Origin: Simplicispira metamorpha
GTDB taxonomy: Bacteria; Pseudomonadota; Gammaproteobacteria; Burkholderiales; Burkholderiaceae_C
NCBI RefSeq assembly: GCF_004341365.1
Contig: NZ_SLXH01000014.1
Coordinates: forward strand, 1-64,000
Direction: 5' to 3'
DNA: 64,000 nucleotides
Both the position numbers and the translations under genes were made by a program. Of the stretch, positions 8,668-19,382 are shown in pieces; position 1 is the first letter of the stretch, and each line of letters starts with the position of its first letter. Below the pieces are notes generated by a model that saw only the letters and a program-made list of their open reading frames with translations, made no database searches and had not been told where the DNA came from.

Positions 8668-8732
8668 TAAACCAAATCGGCCTGCAAGGCCCGACCAGAA
8701 AGCGCTATAAGCTATCAAATCAGGAGTTTTTG
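8668..8732. repeat. Interspersed repeat copy 4
   Basis: Between the DUF1289 gene and yaeQ: aaaccaaatcggcctgcaag, then gaaagcgctataagctatca and aatcagga. The central ggcctgcaaggcc can fold into a hairpin and may end transcription from one or both convergent genes. Confidence 0.65.
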
Positions 8733-8768
8733 AGGCCGCCTTGCACCGGCGCCGGGCGCGCGCGTGGC

Positions 8769-9329
8769 CTATTTCCAGCGCACGGCCTCGATGTGTACGC
8801 TACCCAGGTTGCTGCTGAGCGTCAGGGCGCCCTCTTGCACCGTGGCTTGCAGCTGCATGCTGCGCTCGGCCAGGCGGGACAGCTCTTGCGACGCCTCGGT
8901 GGGAATGCGCCAGACCTGCAACTTCTCCAGCCGCGAGAGCTTGGTTTCGATGCCTTTCCACCAGATTTCAGCGGCGTGGTTGAAGCAATAGACGATGACC
9001 GAGTCGGCCTTGCTGCACGCTTTGGTCAGGGGCTTGTCTTCGGGCTGGCCCACTTCGATCCACACGCGCTTGCGCCCGGTGAAGTCGGTCAGCGAGGCGT
9101 CCGGGTCGTCCGGGTCGGACAGGCCCGCGCCAAAGGCCAGGGTGCCATCGCCGTGGCACAGGTCATTGAGCTGGTGCGCTGAAATAGCCAGCGCGGCCAG
9201 GCGCACCATCATGCGTTCGTCGGTCTCGCTGGGGTGGCGCGCCAGCGTCAAGGCGTGGTCGGCGTAGTAGCCGTGGTCGATGTCGGCGATTTGCAGGTTC
9301 GCCTTGAAGATGGTGGATTTGATGGCCAT
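8769..9329 (-). CDS. yaeQ: YaeQ family protein
   Basis: Protein of 186 residues, the full family length. It starts MAIKSTIFKANLQIADIDH and carries the conserved HPSETDERMMVRLAA and WIEVGQPEDKPLTKACSKAD stretches. YaeQ has a PD-(D/E)XK nuclease-like fold with no proven enzymatic role; in enterobacteria it was reported to compensate for loss of RfaH. Transcribed alone between two repeat copies. Confidence 0.92.
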   Translation of the reverse strand: MAIKSTIFKANLQIADIDHGYYADHALTLARHPSETDERMMVRLAALAISAHQLNDLCHGDGTLAFGAGLSDPDDPDASLTDFTGRKRVWIEVGQPEDKPLTKACSKADSVIVYCFNHAAEIWWKGIETKLSRLEKLQVWRIPTEASQELSRLAERSMQLQATVQEGALTLSSNLGSVHIEAVRWK

Positions 9330-9407
9330 GGGCGTTCGCAGTAAAGGGTGTCAGGCAGAAAACGGCGGGCGCAGGCCCGGAAAAAGCAATGCCCTGGGGT
9401 TTCCAGG

Positions 9408-9475
9408 GCATCAAAAATGATAGCTGCTAGCGCTTACCAGGTAAGCGCCAGAGGCCAAAAAGGCTTGAAAGCCGA
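9408..9475. repeat. Interspersed repeat copy 5 (near-consensus)
   Basis: Reads tcaaaaatgatagctgctag, cgcttaccaggtaagcgcc, then gaggccaaaaaggcttga. The inner cgcttaccaggtaagcg is an almost perfect hairpin, so the copy downstream of purB (minus strand) may act as a terminator. Confidence 0.75.
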
Positions 9476-9492
9476 TAGGCCCATCGCCCAGC

Positions 9493-11642
<2,150 letters not shown>

Positions 11643-11649
11643 GCGCGCT

Positions 11650-12102
11650 TCAGGCGTTGGCGCGTGTTTTGAGCCAGCGCATCAGCGCACCGACCAGCGG
11701 AATTTTTTCATACAGCTCTTCGGCGGCATCCCAGTAATCGCGGTGCAGCAGGATGCGGCCTTGCGCGTCCAGCACCAGGTGCGTGGCGCCGCGCACGGTC
11801 TGGGTCACGTGGCGGTCAAAGCGCTGGAAGCGGAAGTGAAAATCCCAGGTCAGAAAGCACTGCGTGCCTTGCACCACGCGCTGCGTGACCACAAAGCGCG
11901 GTGCATCCAGCGCCACAAACATGTGCTCGAACACGCCGGTGATGGCGGCAACGCCCTGCACGTCCTGGAACGGGTCTTTGAAGCGGGCGTTGGCGGCATA
12001 GAGCTGCCCGATCTGCGGCAGGTTCTCGGGCCGCAGGTGCTCAAAAAACGCCACGATGGCCGTGACGGCCTCGTCGGGGTGCAGGGTGATGGCAGCGGTC
12101 AT
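11650..12102 (-). CDS. Nuclear transport factor 2-like (SnoaL-like) protein, last gene of the LitR-linked cluster
   Basis: Protein of 150 residues with the NTF2-like cone fold: AFFEHLRPENLPQIGQLYAANARFKDPFQDVQG, then strands ending HLVLDAQGRILLHRDYWDAAEELYEK. Homologues occur beside COG2907/DUF1365/CFA-type genes in many proteobacteria. It may bind or isomerise a small lipid-derived ligand (inference). It lies 13 bp after the SDR stop and is probably co-transcribed. Confidence 0.82.
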   Translation of the reverse strand: MTAAITLHPDEAVTAIVAFFEHLRPENLPQIGQLYAANARFKDPFQDVQGVAAITGVFEHMFVALDAPRFVVTQRVVQGTQCFLTWDFHFRFQRFDRHVTQTVRGATHLVLDAQGRILLHRDYWDAAEELYEKIPLVGALMRWLKTRANA

Positions 12103-12115
12103 GGGGCAAAGCCTT

Positions 12116-12898
12116 TCACAGTCCGGTAAAGCGGCGCACCGCCGGAAAATACAGCCGGTAGGGCAGCAGGCGCAGCAGCTTCATCACCCGGGTAAAGCGC
12201 TTGGGAAAGTGGATGTCAAAGTCGCCGCGCTCCCAGCCTTGCACGATGGCGCTGGCGGCTTGCTCGGGCGAGATCAGCGCGGGCATGGAAAAGTCGTTTT
12301 GCGCCGTCAGCGGTGTGGCCACAAAGCCGGGGTTGACGATGCTCACGGCGATGCCTTCATGGTGCAAGTCCAGGTACAGCGCCTCGGCCAGGTGGATCAG
12401 CGCGGCCTTGGTCGGCCCGTAGGCCAGCCCCTGCGGCAACCCCCGAAACCCCGCCACGCTGCCCACCAGGCTGAGGTGGCCGGGCCGGCCCTGGCGCGCG
12501 GCGTCCAGAAAGGCGGGCAGCACGGCGCCCAGCACGTGCAGCGCGCCAGTGGTGTTGATCTGCTGGTGGCGCAGCGCATCGTCCAGGTCAAAGGTCTGGG
12601 CGCGCATGGCGTGGTAGTGGCCCGCGCAGTAGCACACCAAATCCAGCGGGCCCTGGGCCAGCAAGGTGGCGGCGCCAGCGGCTACGGCCTGGCGATCGGT
12701 GCTGTCCAGCGCCAGCGCCTGGCTGCCGGGGTGCTGGGCCACAAACGATTGCAGCGCGTCGGCGTTGCGCGCCGACACCACCACCTGTGCGCCGCGCGCG
12801 TGCAGTGCGGCAGCGGTGGCGCGGCCTATGCCGCTGGAGGCGCCCACCAGCCAGACGCGCTGGCCCGGCCAGTGGGTGATGCGAGGGTTCAATGCCAT
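12116..12898 (-). CDS. Short-chain dehydrogenase/reductase
   Basis: Classical SDR of 260 residues: VGASSGIG cofactor motif (residues 18-25), CYCAGHYH in place of the usual NNAG, SLVGSVAG with the catalytic serine region, and YGPTK (about 160-164). The C-terminal part after VNPGFVATPL includes a hydrophobic helix MKLLRLLPYRLYF, so it may associate with membrane. NAD(P) preference cannot be decided. Cluster membership suggests a lipid-derived alcohol or ketone substrate (inference). It is 41 bp downstream of the DUF3833 gene. Confidence 0.88.
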   Translation of the reverse strand: MALNPRITHWPGQRVWLVGASSGIGRATAAALHARGAQVVVSARNADALQSFVAQHPGSQALALDSTDRQAVAAGAATLLAQGPLDLVCYCAGHYHAMRAQTFDLDDALRHQQINTTGALHVLGAVLPAFLDAARQGRPGHLSLVGSVAGFRGLPQGLAYGPTKAALIHLAEALYLDLHHEGIAVSIVNPGFVATPLTAQNDFSMPALISPEQAASAIVQGWERGDFDIHFPKRFTRVMKLLRLLPYRLYFPAVRRFTGL

Positions 12899-12939
12899 GG
12901 GGTGTGTACCGGTTCAGCGCTGGCAAGCAGTGCGGGCAG

Positions 12940-13473
12940 TCAGCGCTTGGTGAACGACAGCGTGACCTCGCCCAGGCGCAGGCCAAACTTGGTCATGGTG
13001 GCGCGGTTGAGCATCACGCGCTCGTCGATCAGCACCATCCAGTCGTCAAACTGCACCTCATAGACCTTGTCGTCCACGGGCAGTTGCAGGGTGTATTTCC
13101 AGCGGAAGGTGTTGCCTGCGGTGTGGCCCTCGGCCTCGCCCACCACGTCGTCGGCGGTGCCGGTGATGCGGCCATCGGCGTGGCGCGTCAGGCGCCAGAT
13201 GCGCCGCCCGGTGGTGCCGTCCGAGTAGCTGAAAGCCTCGTCGAGCACGCCCTGGTTGCCCTGCCACTGGCAGTCCATGACCACGGTAAAGCGCTTGACG
13301 ATGCGGCCACTGCGGTCCTGGAACATGCCGTGGGCATCGACGGTGCCGTTGAAATATTGGGCCAGATCGAGGGTGGGCGTCTGGCTGGCGTAGTCGCCCA
13401 CCTGCGGGCTGGCGCAGCCGATGAGGCTGGCGCTGCTGGCCACGGCAGCGCTGAGAACAAGGCGTCGTTGCAT
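12940..13473 (-). CDS. DUF3833 family lipoprotein
   Basis: Protein of 177 residues with an N-terminal signal and lipobox (LIGC at about residues 17-20), so probably membrane-anchored in the periplasm. The body matches DUF3833: LDLAQYFNGTVDAHGMFQDR, RFTVVMDC, YSDGTTGRRIWRL and DWMVLIDERVMLNRATMTKFG. The lipocalin-like strand pattern suggests a lipid-binding barrel, but no function is established. Six bp separate it from the transporter stop. Confidence 0.87.
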   Translation of the reverse strand: MQRRLVLSAAVASSASLIGCASPQVGDYASQTPTLDLAQYFNGTVDAHGMFQDRSGRIVKRFTVVMDCQWQGNQGVLDEAFSYSDGTTGRRIWRLTRHADGRITGTADDVVGEAEGHTAGNTFRWKYTLQLPVDDKVYEVQFDDWMVLIDERVMLNRATMTKFGLRLGEVTLSFTKR

Positions 13474-13479
13474 GGTGAG

Positions 13480-14904
13480 TTACCTTTCAGAAAAGGGCGC
13501 AGGGTGTGCAAAACTTGCGGGGCTTGCGGGGCTTGCGGGGCTTGCGGGGCTTGCGGGGCTTGCGGGGTGCGCCGCTGGGGCGGGCTGGCCCGCACCCGCA
13601 GCGGCAGGCCGCACGATGAGGCCATACAGCGCCGCTGCCGCCAGCAGCTTGAGGGCGCAGGGCAGCACGGCATAGGCCAGGGCCAGGGTGCGCAGGGCTT
13701 CTGGGTCGCGTGTGCCGGGCGTGTAGCCCAGGGCATCGAGCAGCGGCAGCGCCAGGCCTGCGGCCAGCGCCAGGTTGAGTTTGGTGGCGAAGTTCCACCA
13801 GCCAAAGTAGGCGCCTTCGTGGCGGCCCGCGTCACCTGCCTGGGCGATCACGCCCGCCAGCAGCGCGCCGGGCAGCGCCAGATCGGTGCCCAGCGCCACA
13901 CCCGAGAGCGCGCACACCGCAATAAACGCCGCCACATCGCCCGCGCCCAGCGTGGCCGTCCAGCCAAACACGGCCACCGCCAGCAGCATGCCCGCCAGCC
14001 AGCTGCGTGCCAGCCCCCAGCGCGCCACCGCGCGCAGCCACAGCGGTATCGACAGCGCAGCGCACAAAAAATACGTGCCCAGAAACAGCGGCTCTTGCGC
14101 GGGCGTGGCGCGCAGCCGATCCTGGATGAAAAACAGCACCAGCGTGGCTGGCACCGCACTGGCAATGCCGCTGACCATGAACACCGCCAGCAGGCGCCGG
14201 AACGCTGTGCTGTGCCAGGGGTGCCACAGGCTGGCCGGGGGCGGCGGTGCAGGCGAGGTGGTCGGTGCTGTAGCCGTGGCCGGTGCGGCGCTGGGCGCAG
14301 GTGCGCGCGTCCAGGCCAGCCAGCCCAGTGCCAGCGCGGCGCTGAACACCGCCAGCATTGCCGGCAGTCCGGCCAGCGCAGGCAGCACCGAGGCCAGCAC
14401 CACGCCGACCAGCGCGCAGCCCTCGCGCCAGGCCACGGTGCGGCTGCGTTGCAGCTCGTTGCCGCCGAGCCGCGCGCCCCAGGATTGGTGGGCAATGCCC
14501 AGCAGGCTGTAGGCGGTGTAGGTCAGCAGCAGCGCCAGCGCCGCCCAGACCAGCAGGCGCTGCGGCTGGCGGGGCAGGTCGGCGCTGAAGCGTTCGGGCA
14601 CGAACAGCGCCGCCAGCCCCAGCACCAGCGCCAGCGCTGCCAGCGCCCCCGCTGTCCAGACGGCGCGCAGCGAGTGGGCAAACAGCCGGTCGCTGAAGCG
14701 ACCCAGCAGCGGGTCGATAGCGGCGTCCAGCAGGCGCGCGCCCAGCAGCAGCGCGCCCAGCGTGGCCAGCGGCATGGCGTAGGCCTGGGCGTAGTGGTGG
14801 GGCAAGAGCACGTACAGCGGCAGCGCCACAAAGGCCAGCGGCAAGCCCAGCAGGCCATAGGCCAGGCCTTGGCGGGCCGTCAGGGGCTGCTGGCTGTTCG
14901 TCAT
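13480..14904 (-). CDS. MFS/GPH-type transporter with a PAS-repeat tail
   Basis: Inner-membrane carrier of 474 residues with about twelve spans, of the glycoside-pentoside-hexuronide:cation symporter type (family traits: LLGARLLDAAIDPLLGRFSDR near residues 50-70 and GWWNFATKLNLALA near 390). A proline/alanine/threonine-rich central loop (about 215-240) separates the halves. The C-terminal tail contains Pro-Ala-Ser units encoded by a perfect 9-bp tandem repeat. Start ATG 14904 overlaps the previous gene by 4 bp; the frame stays open far upstream but that part is antisense to the other cluster genes. Similar transporters are part of singlet-oxygen or light-induced clusters in other proteobacteria. 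Confidence 0.86.
   Translation of the reverse strand: MTNSQQPLTARQGLAYGLLGLPLAFVALPLYVLLPHHYAQAYAMPLATLGALLLGARLLDAAIDPLLGRFSDRLFAHSLRAVWTAGALAALALVLGLAALFVPERFSADLPRQPQRLLVWAALALLLTYTAYSLLGIAHQSWGARLGGNELQRSRTVAWREGCALVGVVLASVLPALAGLPAMLAVFSAALALGWLAWTRAPAPSAAPATATAPTTSPAPPPPASLWHPWHSTAFRRLLAVFMVSGIASAVPATLVLFFIQDRLRATPAQEPLFLGTYFLCAALSIPLWLRAVARWGLARSWLAGMLLAVAVFGWTATLGAGDVAAFIAVCALSGVALGTDLALPGALLAGVIAQAGDAGRHEGAYFGWWNFATKLNLALAAGLALPLLDALGYTPGTRDPEALRTLALAYAVLPCALKLLAAAALYGLIVRPAAAGAGQPAPAAHPASPASPASPASPASPASFAHPAPFSER
13514..13567. repeat. Tandem 9-bp repeat, six perfect copies of cttgcgggg
   Basis: Six identical 9-bp units on the plus strand lie inside the 3' end of the transporter gene, where the minus strand reads (Pro-Ala-Ser)n. 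As the unit is a multiple of three, copy-number change would alter tail length without a frameshift. Confidence 0.93.
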
Positions 14905-15500
14905 GGCGCGGGCAGGGCCAGCAGCGCCTGGCGCAGCTGTGGCTCGGAGGTGCGCGGCGACAGCCAGATGCCGAAAAACAGCCGGGCAAATTCGGCATCG
15001 GCCACCTCGCCCACGGTGCGCCCCTGCATCTGGAACACGGCCCCCGCGCCGGGGCGGTACAGGCCCATGAGCCGGTCGCCGGGCTGCACGTCGGGCAGGG
15101 TCGCTTGCAGTGCCTGTTGCCAGCGCGCGCCCTGCTCGGGCGAGAAGTTGCCCACGCGGCGCATTTCTTCGATGGAGCGCTGCGCAATGGCCTGCGCCGT
15201 GAACGCGCGCTGGTAGGTCAGCTCCAGCGCTAGCGGCAGGGCGGCGTAGTCCTGCGCGGCAAAGCCGGGGCTGACCCACAGGCGCGCCTCGTAAATGGCC
15301 AGGCCCCAAAAGCGCAGCACGCCCTGGCCGCGCCCCTGCAACCCGGCCATGGGCGCTTGGGTGTCTGCGGCTGTAGCGGTGCCTGCGGAGGTGGTGGCGG
15401 GCATGGCAGCAGCAGACGCCACAGCGGCGCCAGAATATAGGTAAAAAGTGGTTGTAACGCCCGCCAATAGTGCGCAACCAGCTATCATTTTGATATTCAT
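14901..15500 (-). CDS. Exported chalcone-isomerase-like protein
   Basis: Protein of 199 residues: signal peptide (about 1-30), Ala/Thr-rich linker, then a chalcone_3-type domain (GQGVLRFWGLAIYEARLWV at about 58-76, QRAFTAQAIAQRSIEEMRRVG, YRPGAGAVFQMQG, FFGIWLSPRTSEPQLRQALL). Bacterial members of this fold bind fatty acids or are of unknown function, and they recur beside cyclopropane-synthase-like genes. Start ATG 15498-15500 overlaps the methyltransferase stop by 4 bp. About the first 23 codons coincide with a copy of the genome's interspersed repeat, so the signal peptide appears repeat-derived. Confidence 0.82.
   Translation of the reverse strand: MNIKMIAGCALLAGVTTTFYLYSGAAVASAAAMPATTSAGTATAADTQAPMAGLQGRGQGVLRFWGLAIYEARLWVSPGFAAQDYAALPLALELTYQRAFTAQAIAQRSIEEMRRVGNFSPEQGARWQQALQATLPDVQPGDRLMGLYRPGAGAVFQMQGRTVGEVADAEFARLFFGIWLSPRTSEPQLRQALLALPAP
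15430..15498. repeat. Interspersed repeat copy 6, encoding a signal peptide
   Basis: On the minus strand it reads aatatcaaaatgatagctgg, then ttgcgcactattggcgggcg and gttacaaccac. It has the TCAAAATGATAGCTG start seen in copies 5 and 10 and forms codons 2-23 of the chalcone-isomerase-like gene. Confidence 0.6.
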
Positions 15501-16735
15501 TCGCGCTCCAGGGTGTACTGCACCAGGTTGATGTTGCCCATGGTGAAAGCCGCTTCGCAGTACGCCAGGTAAAACTCCCAGATGTGCAAAAAGCGCTGGT
15601 CAAAGCCTTGTTGCAGGATGTGGGTGCGCTGGGCCACAAAGCGCTCGTGCCAGCGCCGCAGCGTCTCGGCGTAATCCAGACCAAAGGCCAATTCATCGAC
15701 CACACGCAGCCCGGCGGCCTGGGCCTGGCGGCGGAACTCGCGCGGGCAGGGCAGGCAGCCGCCGGGGAAGATGTACTGCTGGATGAAGTCGGTGGAGCGG
15801 GTGTAGCGGTCAAACAGCGCGTCGTCGATGACGATGCTCTGGATGCAGGCGCGCCCGCCGGGTTTGAGCAGCCGCTGCACGCTCTGGAAGTAGGTGGGCC
15901 AGTATTCCTGCCCCACGGCCTCGATCATCTCGATGGAGCAGATGGCGTCGTAGGGGCCGTCCTGGATGTCGCGGTAGTCCTGCAAGCGCAGGTCGGCTTG
16001 GCTGCCCACGCCCAGGCGCGCCATGCGCTGGCGGGCAAAGTCCAGCTGCTCGGTCGAGAGCGTCACGCCGGTGAGCGTGGCACCGAACTCGGTGGTGGCC
16101 ATCTCGGCCAGCGCGCCCCAGCCGCAGCCGATCTCCAGCACGCGGCTGCCCGGCGCCACGCCCGCCAGGGTCAGTGCCCGGCGCACCTTGGCGTGCTGGG
16201 CGGCGCTCAGGTCGCCGTCCAGGCGGCCCTCAAACCAGGCGGACGAGTAGTTCATGGTCTCGTCCAGCCACAGTGCGTAAAAGGCGTTGCCCAGGTCGTA
16301 GTGGGCGTGGATGTTTTTCTGGCTGTTGGCGCGCGTGTTGCGGTGCAGCAGATGCTTGAGGCGGTACAGCAGCCGCCCGGCCCAGGTGCCATAGACCATG
16401 CCCTCGATGGCCTGGCGGTTGGCAATCAACAGCTTGAGCAGCTCGGCCAGGTGCGGGGTGGTCCAGTCGCCCGCTATGTAGCTCTCGGCAAAGCCGATGT
16501 CGCCGGACTTGAGCGCTGCGGCAAAGACGTTCCAGTTTTTCAGGGTGATGGCGGCCACGGTGCCGCCGCCGGGGCCAAAGTGCTGCACGCTGCCGTCGGG
16601 CAACTGCACCGTGAGCGCGCCGTGTTGCAGGCGCGCGAGCAGGCGCAGGGCGGTGCGGGCGCTGGCGGGGATGTTGGCGGGCAGGCGGGCCGGGGCCAGG
16701 GCGCTGGCCGCGCGGGGGGCGGTGGTGGTGTTCAT
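15497..16735 (-). CDS. Cyclopropane-fatty-acyl-phospholipid synthase family methyltransferase
   Basis: S-adenosylmethionine-dependent enzyme of 412 residues that acts on unsaturated acyl chains of membrane phospholipids. Features: N-terminal lipid-binding region with IGFAESYIAGDW, then AHYDLGNAFYALWLD, the SAM motif VLEIGCGWGALAE (about residues 195-207), SIEMIEAVGQEYW, and FIQQYIFPGGCLP. Family members either form cyclopropane rings or, as with UfaM of Rhodobacter, methylate the chain on the way to furan fatty acids; sequence alone does not separate these. ATG 16735 overlaps the DUF1365 stop by 4 bp, so translation is probably coupled. Confidence 0.91.
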   Translation of the reverse strand: MNTTTAPRAASALAPARLPANIPASARTALRLLARLQHGALTVQLPDGSVQHFGPGGGTVAAITLKNWNVFAAALKSGDIGFAESYIAGDWTTPHLAELLKLLIANRQAIEGMVYGTWAGRLLYRLKHLLHRNTRANSQKNIHAHYDLGNAFYALWLDETMNYSSAWFEGRLDGDLSAAQHAKVRRALTLAGVAPGSRVLEIGCGWGALAEMATTEFGATLTGVTLSTEQLDFARQRMARLGVGSQADLRLQDYRDIQDGPYDAICSIEMIEAVGQEYWPTYFQSVQRLLKPGGRACIQSIVIDDALFDRYTRSTDFIQQYIFPGGCLPCPREFRRQAQAAGLRVVDELAFGLDYAETLRRWHERFVAQRTHILQQGFDQRFLHIWEFYLAYCEAAFTMGNINLVQYTLERE

Positions 16736-17748
16736 GGCGGTGCGGTCGGTGAAGTGGCGGGCAATGGGGTGGGCGTGGCAGGCTGCGACGCTGTGGGCCA
16801 GGTTGCTGGCGCGCGGGACGTGGCGGCTGAGGCTGTGGGCAACGTGGTGGGCGATACCGCAGGCGCCGCGCCGCCATGCGTCACGCTGCTGGCCGGCGGC
16901 GCGGGCAGGGAGCGAAATCCCACCCGCTTGGCCCACAGGTGCAGGGCATGCCAGTGGATGCGGGCGATGGTGGCCAGCGTCATGGCCGGGTAGCCCCACA
17001 GAGCGCGGCGCAGGCTCTGGCGGGTGATGGGCGCCAAGGTGCCGCTGACGCTGGTTTGCAGCAGCACGCCCTGGTCGTCGTGGTGGTCTATGCGCACTAC
17101 GGTGTGCGCCTGTCCGCCGCGCTCCGTGCGCATAAAGCGAAAGCGGTAGCTGCCCGCCACATCGCAAAACGGCGAGACGTGGAACACCTTGTCGGCGTGC
17201 AGTTCGGCGCCGTAGCGCGGCGCGTCCAGCAGGTAGCAGTGGCGCTGGCCAAAGGTGTTGTTGACCTCGGCCACGATGGCGCGCAGGCTGCCATCCGCCC
17301 GGTGGCAGTACCAGAAGCTCACGGGCTTGAAGGTGTAACCCAGCACGCGTGGGTAGCAATGCAGCCAGGCCTCGCCCGTGGCGTCGGTGATGCCGTGGGC
17401 GTGCAGCAGGCCATCGAGCCAGGCCAGCGCACCGCCCGCTGCGGCGCTGCGCCCATCGCCGTGGTCGGTGTCGTGAAAGCTGATGGCCCCCGCGCAGTTC
17501 AGCGCCAGGGGCAGCGCTGCCCGGGGCTGGGCTTGCAGCGTGCGCATGGGCAGCAGCAAGAAAAACGTGCGGTAGGCAAAGGCGTGGTGCGCTGGACGCA
17601 GGCGGGTGTGGCGCACCTGGCCGAAGCCGATCAGCGGCGCAGCCGGGGCAGCCACCGCTGGTGCCACCGCAGCCAGCGGGGCCGCAGCGGTCAGCGCAGC
17701 TGGTGTGGCCGGGCCAATGGCGGATGCCGCAGGGCGGTGCGCGGTCAT
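16732..17748 (-). CDS. DUF1365 family protein (COG3496)
   Basis: Protein of 338 residues. The core (about 40-285) carries the DUF1365 hallmarks: RHTRLRPAHHAFAYRTFFL, SFHDTDHGDG, YPRVLGYTFKPVSFWYC, AEVNNTFGQRHCYLL and KVFHVSPFCDVAGSYRFRF. It is flanked by an Ala/Pro-rich N terminus and a 60-residue Ala/Thr/Pro-rich C-terminal tail, both of low complexity. DUF1365 is nearly always encoded between a COG2907 FAD protein and a CFA-like methyltransferase, as here, but its reaction is not known to me. It starts 3 bp after the FAD gene stop. Confidence 0.9.
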   Translation of the reverse strand: MTAHRPAASAIGPATPAALTAAAPLAAVAPAVAAPAAPLIGFGQVRHTRLRPAHHAFAYRTFFLLLPMRTLQAQPRAALPLALNCAGAISFHDTDHGDGRSAAAGGALAWLDGLLHAHGITDATGEAWLHCYPRVLGYTFKPVSFWYCHRADGSLRAIVAEVNNTFGQRHCYLLDAPRYGAELHADKVFHVSPFCDVAGSYRFRFMRTERGGQAHTVVRIDHHDDQGVLLQTSVSGTLAPITRQSLRRALWGYPAMTLATIARIHWHALHLWAKRVGFRSLPAPPASSVTHGGAAPAVSPTTLPTASAATSRAPATWPTASQPATPTPLPATSPTAPP

Positions 17749-17751
17749 GGC

Positions 17752-19059
17752 TCAGGCCGCCTGCGCCTGGGGCGCGCGTTGCAGGGCCAGCAACTGGTCG
17801 GCTACGGCCAAGCCCGAGCGCAGGCCGTCTTCATGGAAGCCGTAGCCCGTCCAGGCGCCGCAGAACCAGGTGTGCTGGCGGCCTTGCAGTTGCGGTACAT
17901 GGCCTTGGGCGCGGATGGCAGCCATGTCAAACACCGGGTGGGCGTAGTCGTAGCTGCCCAGCACGCGTTGGGGCGCGATCTCGCGCACGGGGTTCAGCGA
18001 TACCAGCACCGGCTGGGTGAATGGCAGCGGCTGCAACTGGTTGAGCAGGTAGTGCAGGCACACGCGGGCGCTTTCGCGGTTGCTGTGCGGGGCGCGCTCG
18101 TAGTTCCAGGCGGCCCAGGCTGCGCGCCGCTGGGGCAGCACGCTGGTGTCGGTGTGCAGCACAGCGCGATTTTGCTGGTAGCGGATGGCGCCCAGCACGG
18201 CGCGTTCTTCGGCGCTGGGCTGGGCCAGCAGTGCCAGCGCCTGGTCGCTGTGCACGGCCAGCACGACCTGGTCAAAGTGCTCGTCGTGGCCGTCGGTGAG
18301 CACACGCACGCCGCTGGCGCTGCGTTCAATGCGCCGCACGGGGGTGGACAGGCGCTTGTCGGCCACACCGGCCAGGATTTTGTCCACGTACTGGCGCGCG
18401 CCCCCGGCCACTGTCCACCACTGCGGGCGGTCGCTCACTTGCAGCAGGCCGTGGTTGTGGCAAAACCGCACCATGGTGGCCACCGGAAAGCGCAGCATCT
18501 GGTCGGTGGGGCAGCTCCAGATGCAGCCCAGCATGGGCAAAAAATACCAGTCGCGGAAGGCGGTGCCAAAGCGGTGCTGGTTGAGAAAGTCGCCCAGCGG
18601 CTGCACCAGGGCCGACTCCGCCCCGGCCTGCGCCAGCTGCGTACACAGCCGGTTAAAGCGCAGCAGGTCGCGCAGCATGCCCCAAAAGCGCGGGCTGACC
18701 AGGTTATTGCGCTGGGCAAACACGCTGGCCAGGCTGGAGCCGCTCCACTCCAGCGCGTTGCCGCCGCGCGCATCGGGCACCTGCACCGAGAACGACATGT
18801 CCGATTGGGCCGTGGGCACGCCCAACTCGGCCAGCAGGGCAATCAGCTGCGGGTAGGTGCGCTCGTTGAACACCAGAAAGCCTGTGTCCACGCCATGCGT
18901 GACCGGCTGGCCCTGCACGGTGGGCAAGGTGACATCCACGGTGTGGGTGTGGCCGCCAAAGTAGTCACCTGCCTCCAGCAGCGTGACCTGGGCTTGACTG
19001 CGCAGGCGGTGGGCCACCGCCAGGCCAGAGATGCCTGAGCCGACAACAGCGACCCTCAT
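17752..19059 (-). CDS. FAD/NAD(P)-binding amine-oxidase-like oxidoreductase (COG2907)
   Basis: Protein of 435 residues with an N-terminal Rossmann dinucleotide motif VGSGISGLAVAHRLR (about 6-20), an acidic ribose contact LLEAG, and the DTGFLVFNERTYPQL stretch typical of COG2907. C-terminal FAD contact: CGAWTGYGFHEDGLRSGLAVAD (about 397-418). Related proteins act as desaturase-like enzymes on methylated fatty acyl chains in furan fatty acid synthesis; this is family-level inference. It is the first gene of an eight-gene minus-strand unit running to 11650. The frame is open to 19293, but ATG 19059 places the Rossmann motif at the N terminus as expected. Confidence 0.9.
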   Translation of the reverse strand: MRVAVVGSGISGLAVAHRLRSQAQVTLLEAGDYFGGHTHTVDVTLPTVQGQPVTHGVDTGFLVFNERTYPQLIALLAELGVPTAQSDMSFSVQVPDARGGNALEWSGSSLASVFAQRNNLVSPRFWGMLRDLLRFNRLCTQLAQAGAESALVQPLGDFLNQHRFGTAFRDWYFLPMLGCIWSCPTDQMLRFPVATMVRFCHNHGLLQVSDRPQWWTVAGGARQYVDKILAGVADKRLSTPVRRIERSASGVRVLTDGHDEHFDQVVLAVHSDQALALLAQPSAEERAVLGAIRYQQNRAVLHTDTSVLPQRRAAWAAWNYERAPHSNRESARVCLHYLLNQLQPLPFTQPVLVSLNPVREIAPQRVLGSYDYAHPVFDMAAIRAQGHVPQLQGRQHTWFCGAWTGYGFHEDGLRSGLAVADQLLALQRAPQAQAA

Positions 19060-19380
19060 GGCCGCACACCACCGACCTGGACCGGGAAGAAAAAAGTTGC
19101 GAAGCGCCCCCGAGCGAATAAGTGAGGGAGGGAGGAGAAGCGCTCCGGGATTGCAGCCAGAACCCGCAGGTCTGAAAGGCTTCGCAACGGTAATGGGTGG
19201 AACGCCACTGGGCGCTCCATGGGAGAGTGGAGCGGTGCCGGTGCGCAAAAGTTCCGGGGCGGGCGTGTGAGCAAATCCAACAAAAGTAACCACATGGAGG
19301 GCTGGGCGGGCGTGGGTGCCCGCCGGGGGGAGTGGGGCCTGCGCGCAGGGCCGTTGCGGTGCTTCATCATGGACAACATT
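19060..19380. other. Intergenic region between the lipid cluster and litR, no supported gene
   Basis: The left 240 bp stay open in both the minus-strand frame of the FAD gene (to 19293) and a plus-strand frame (19031-19270). Neither has a family I recognise or a clear ribosome site. The segment holds aagcgcccccgagcg and gagaagcgctccggg. It is probably the untranslated leader of the minus-strand operon or a decayed insertion. Confidence 0.4.
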
Positions 19381-19382
19381 CC

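Noticed and set aside
13514-13567. Possible CRISPR array
   Set aside because: Units are 9 bp and contiguous with no spacers, and lie in frame in a transporter gene.
12892-15216. 774-residue plus-strand frame with CGACGACGA-like repeats
   Set aside because: Antisense to the DUF3833, MFS and chalcone-isomerase-like genes; its short repeats come from the 9-bp tandem repeat.
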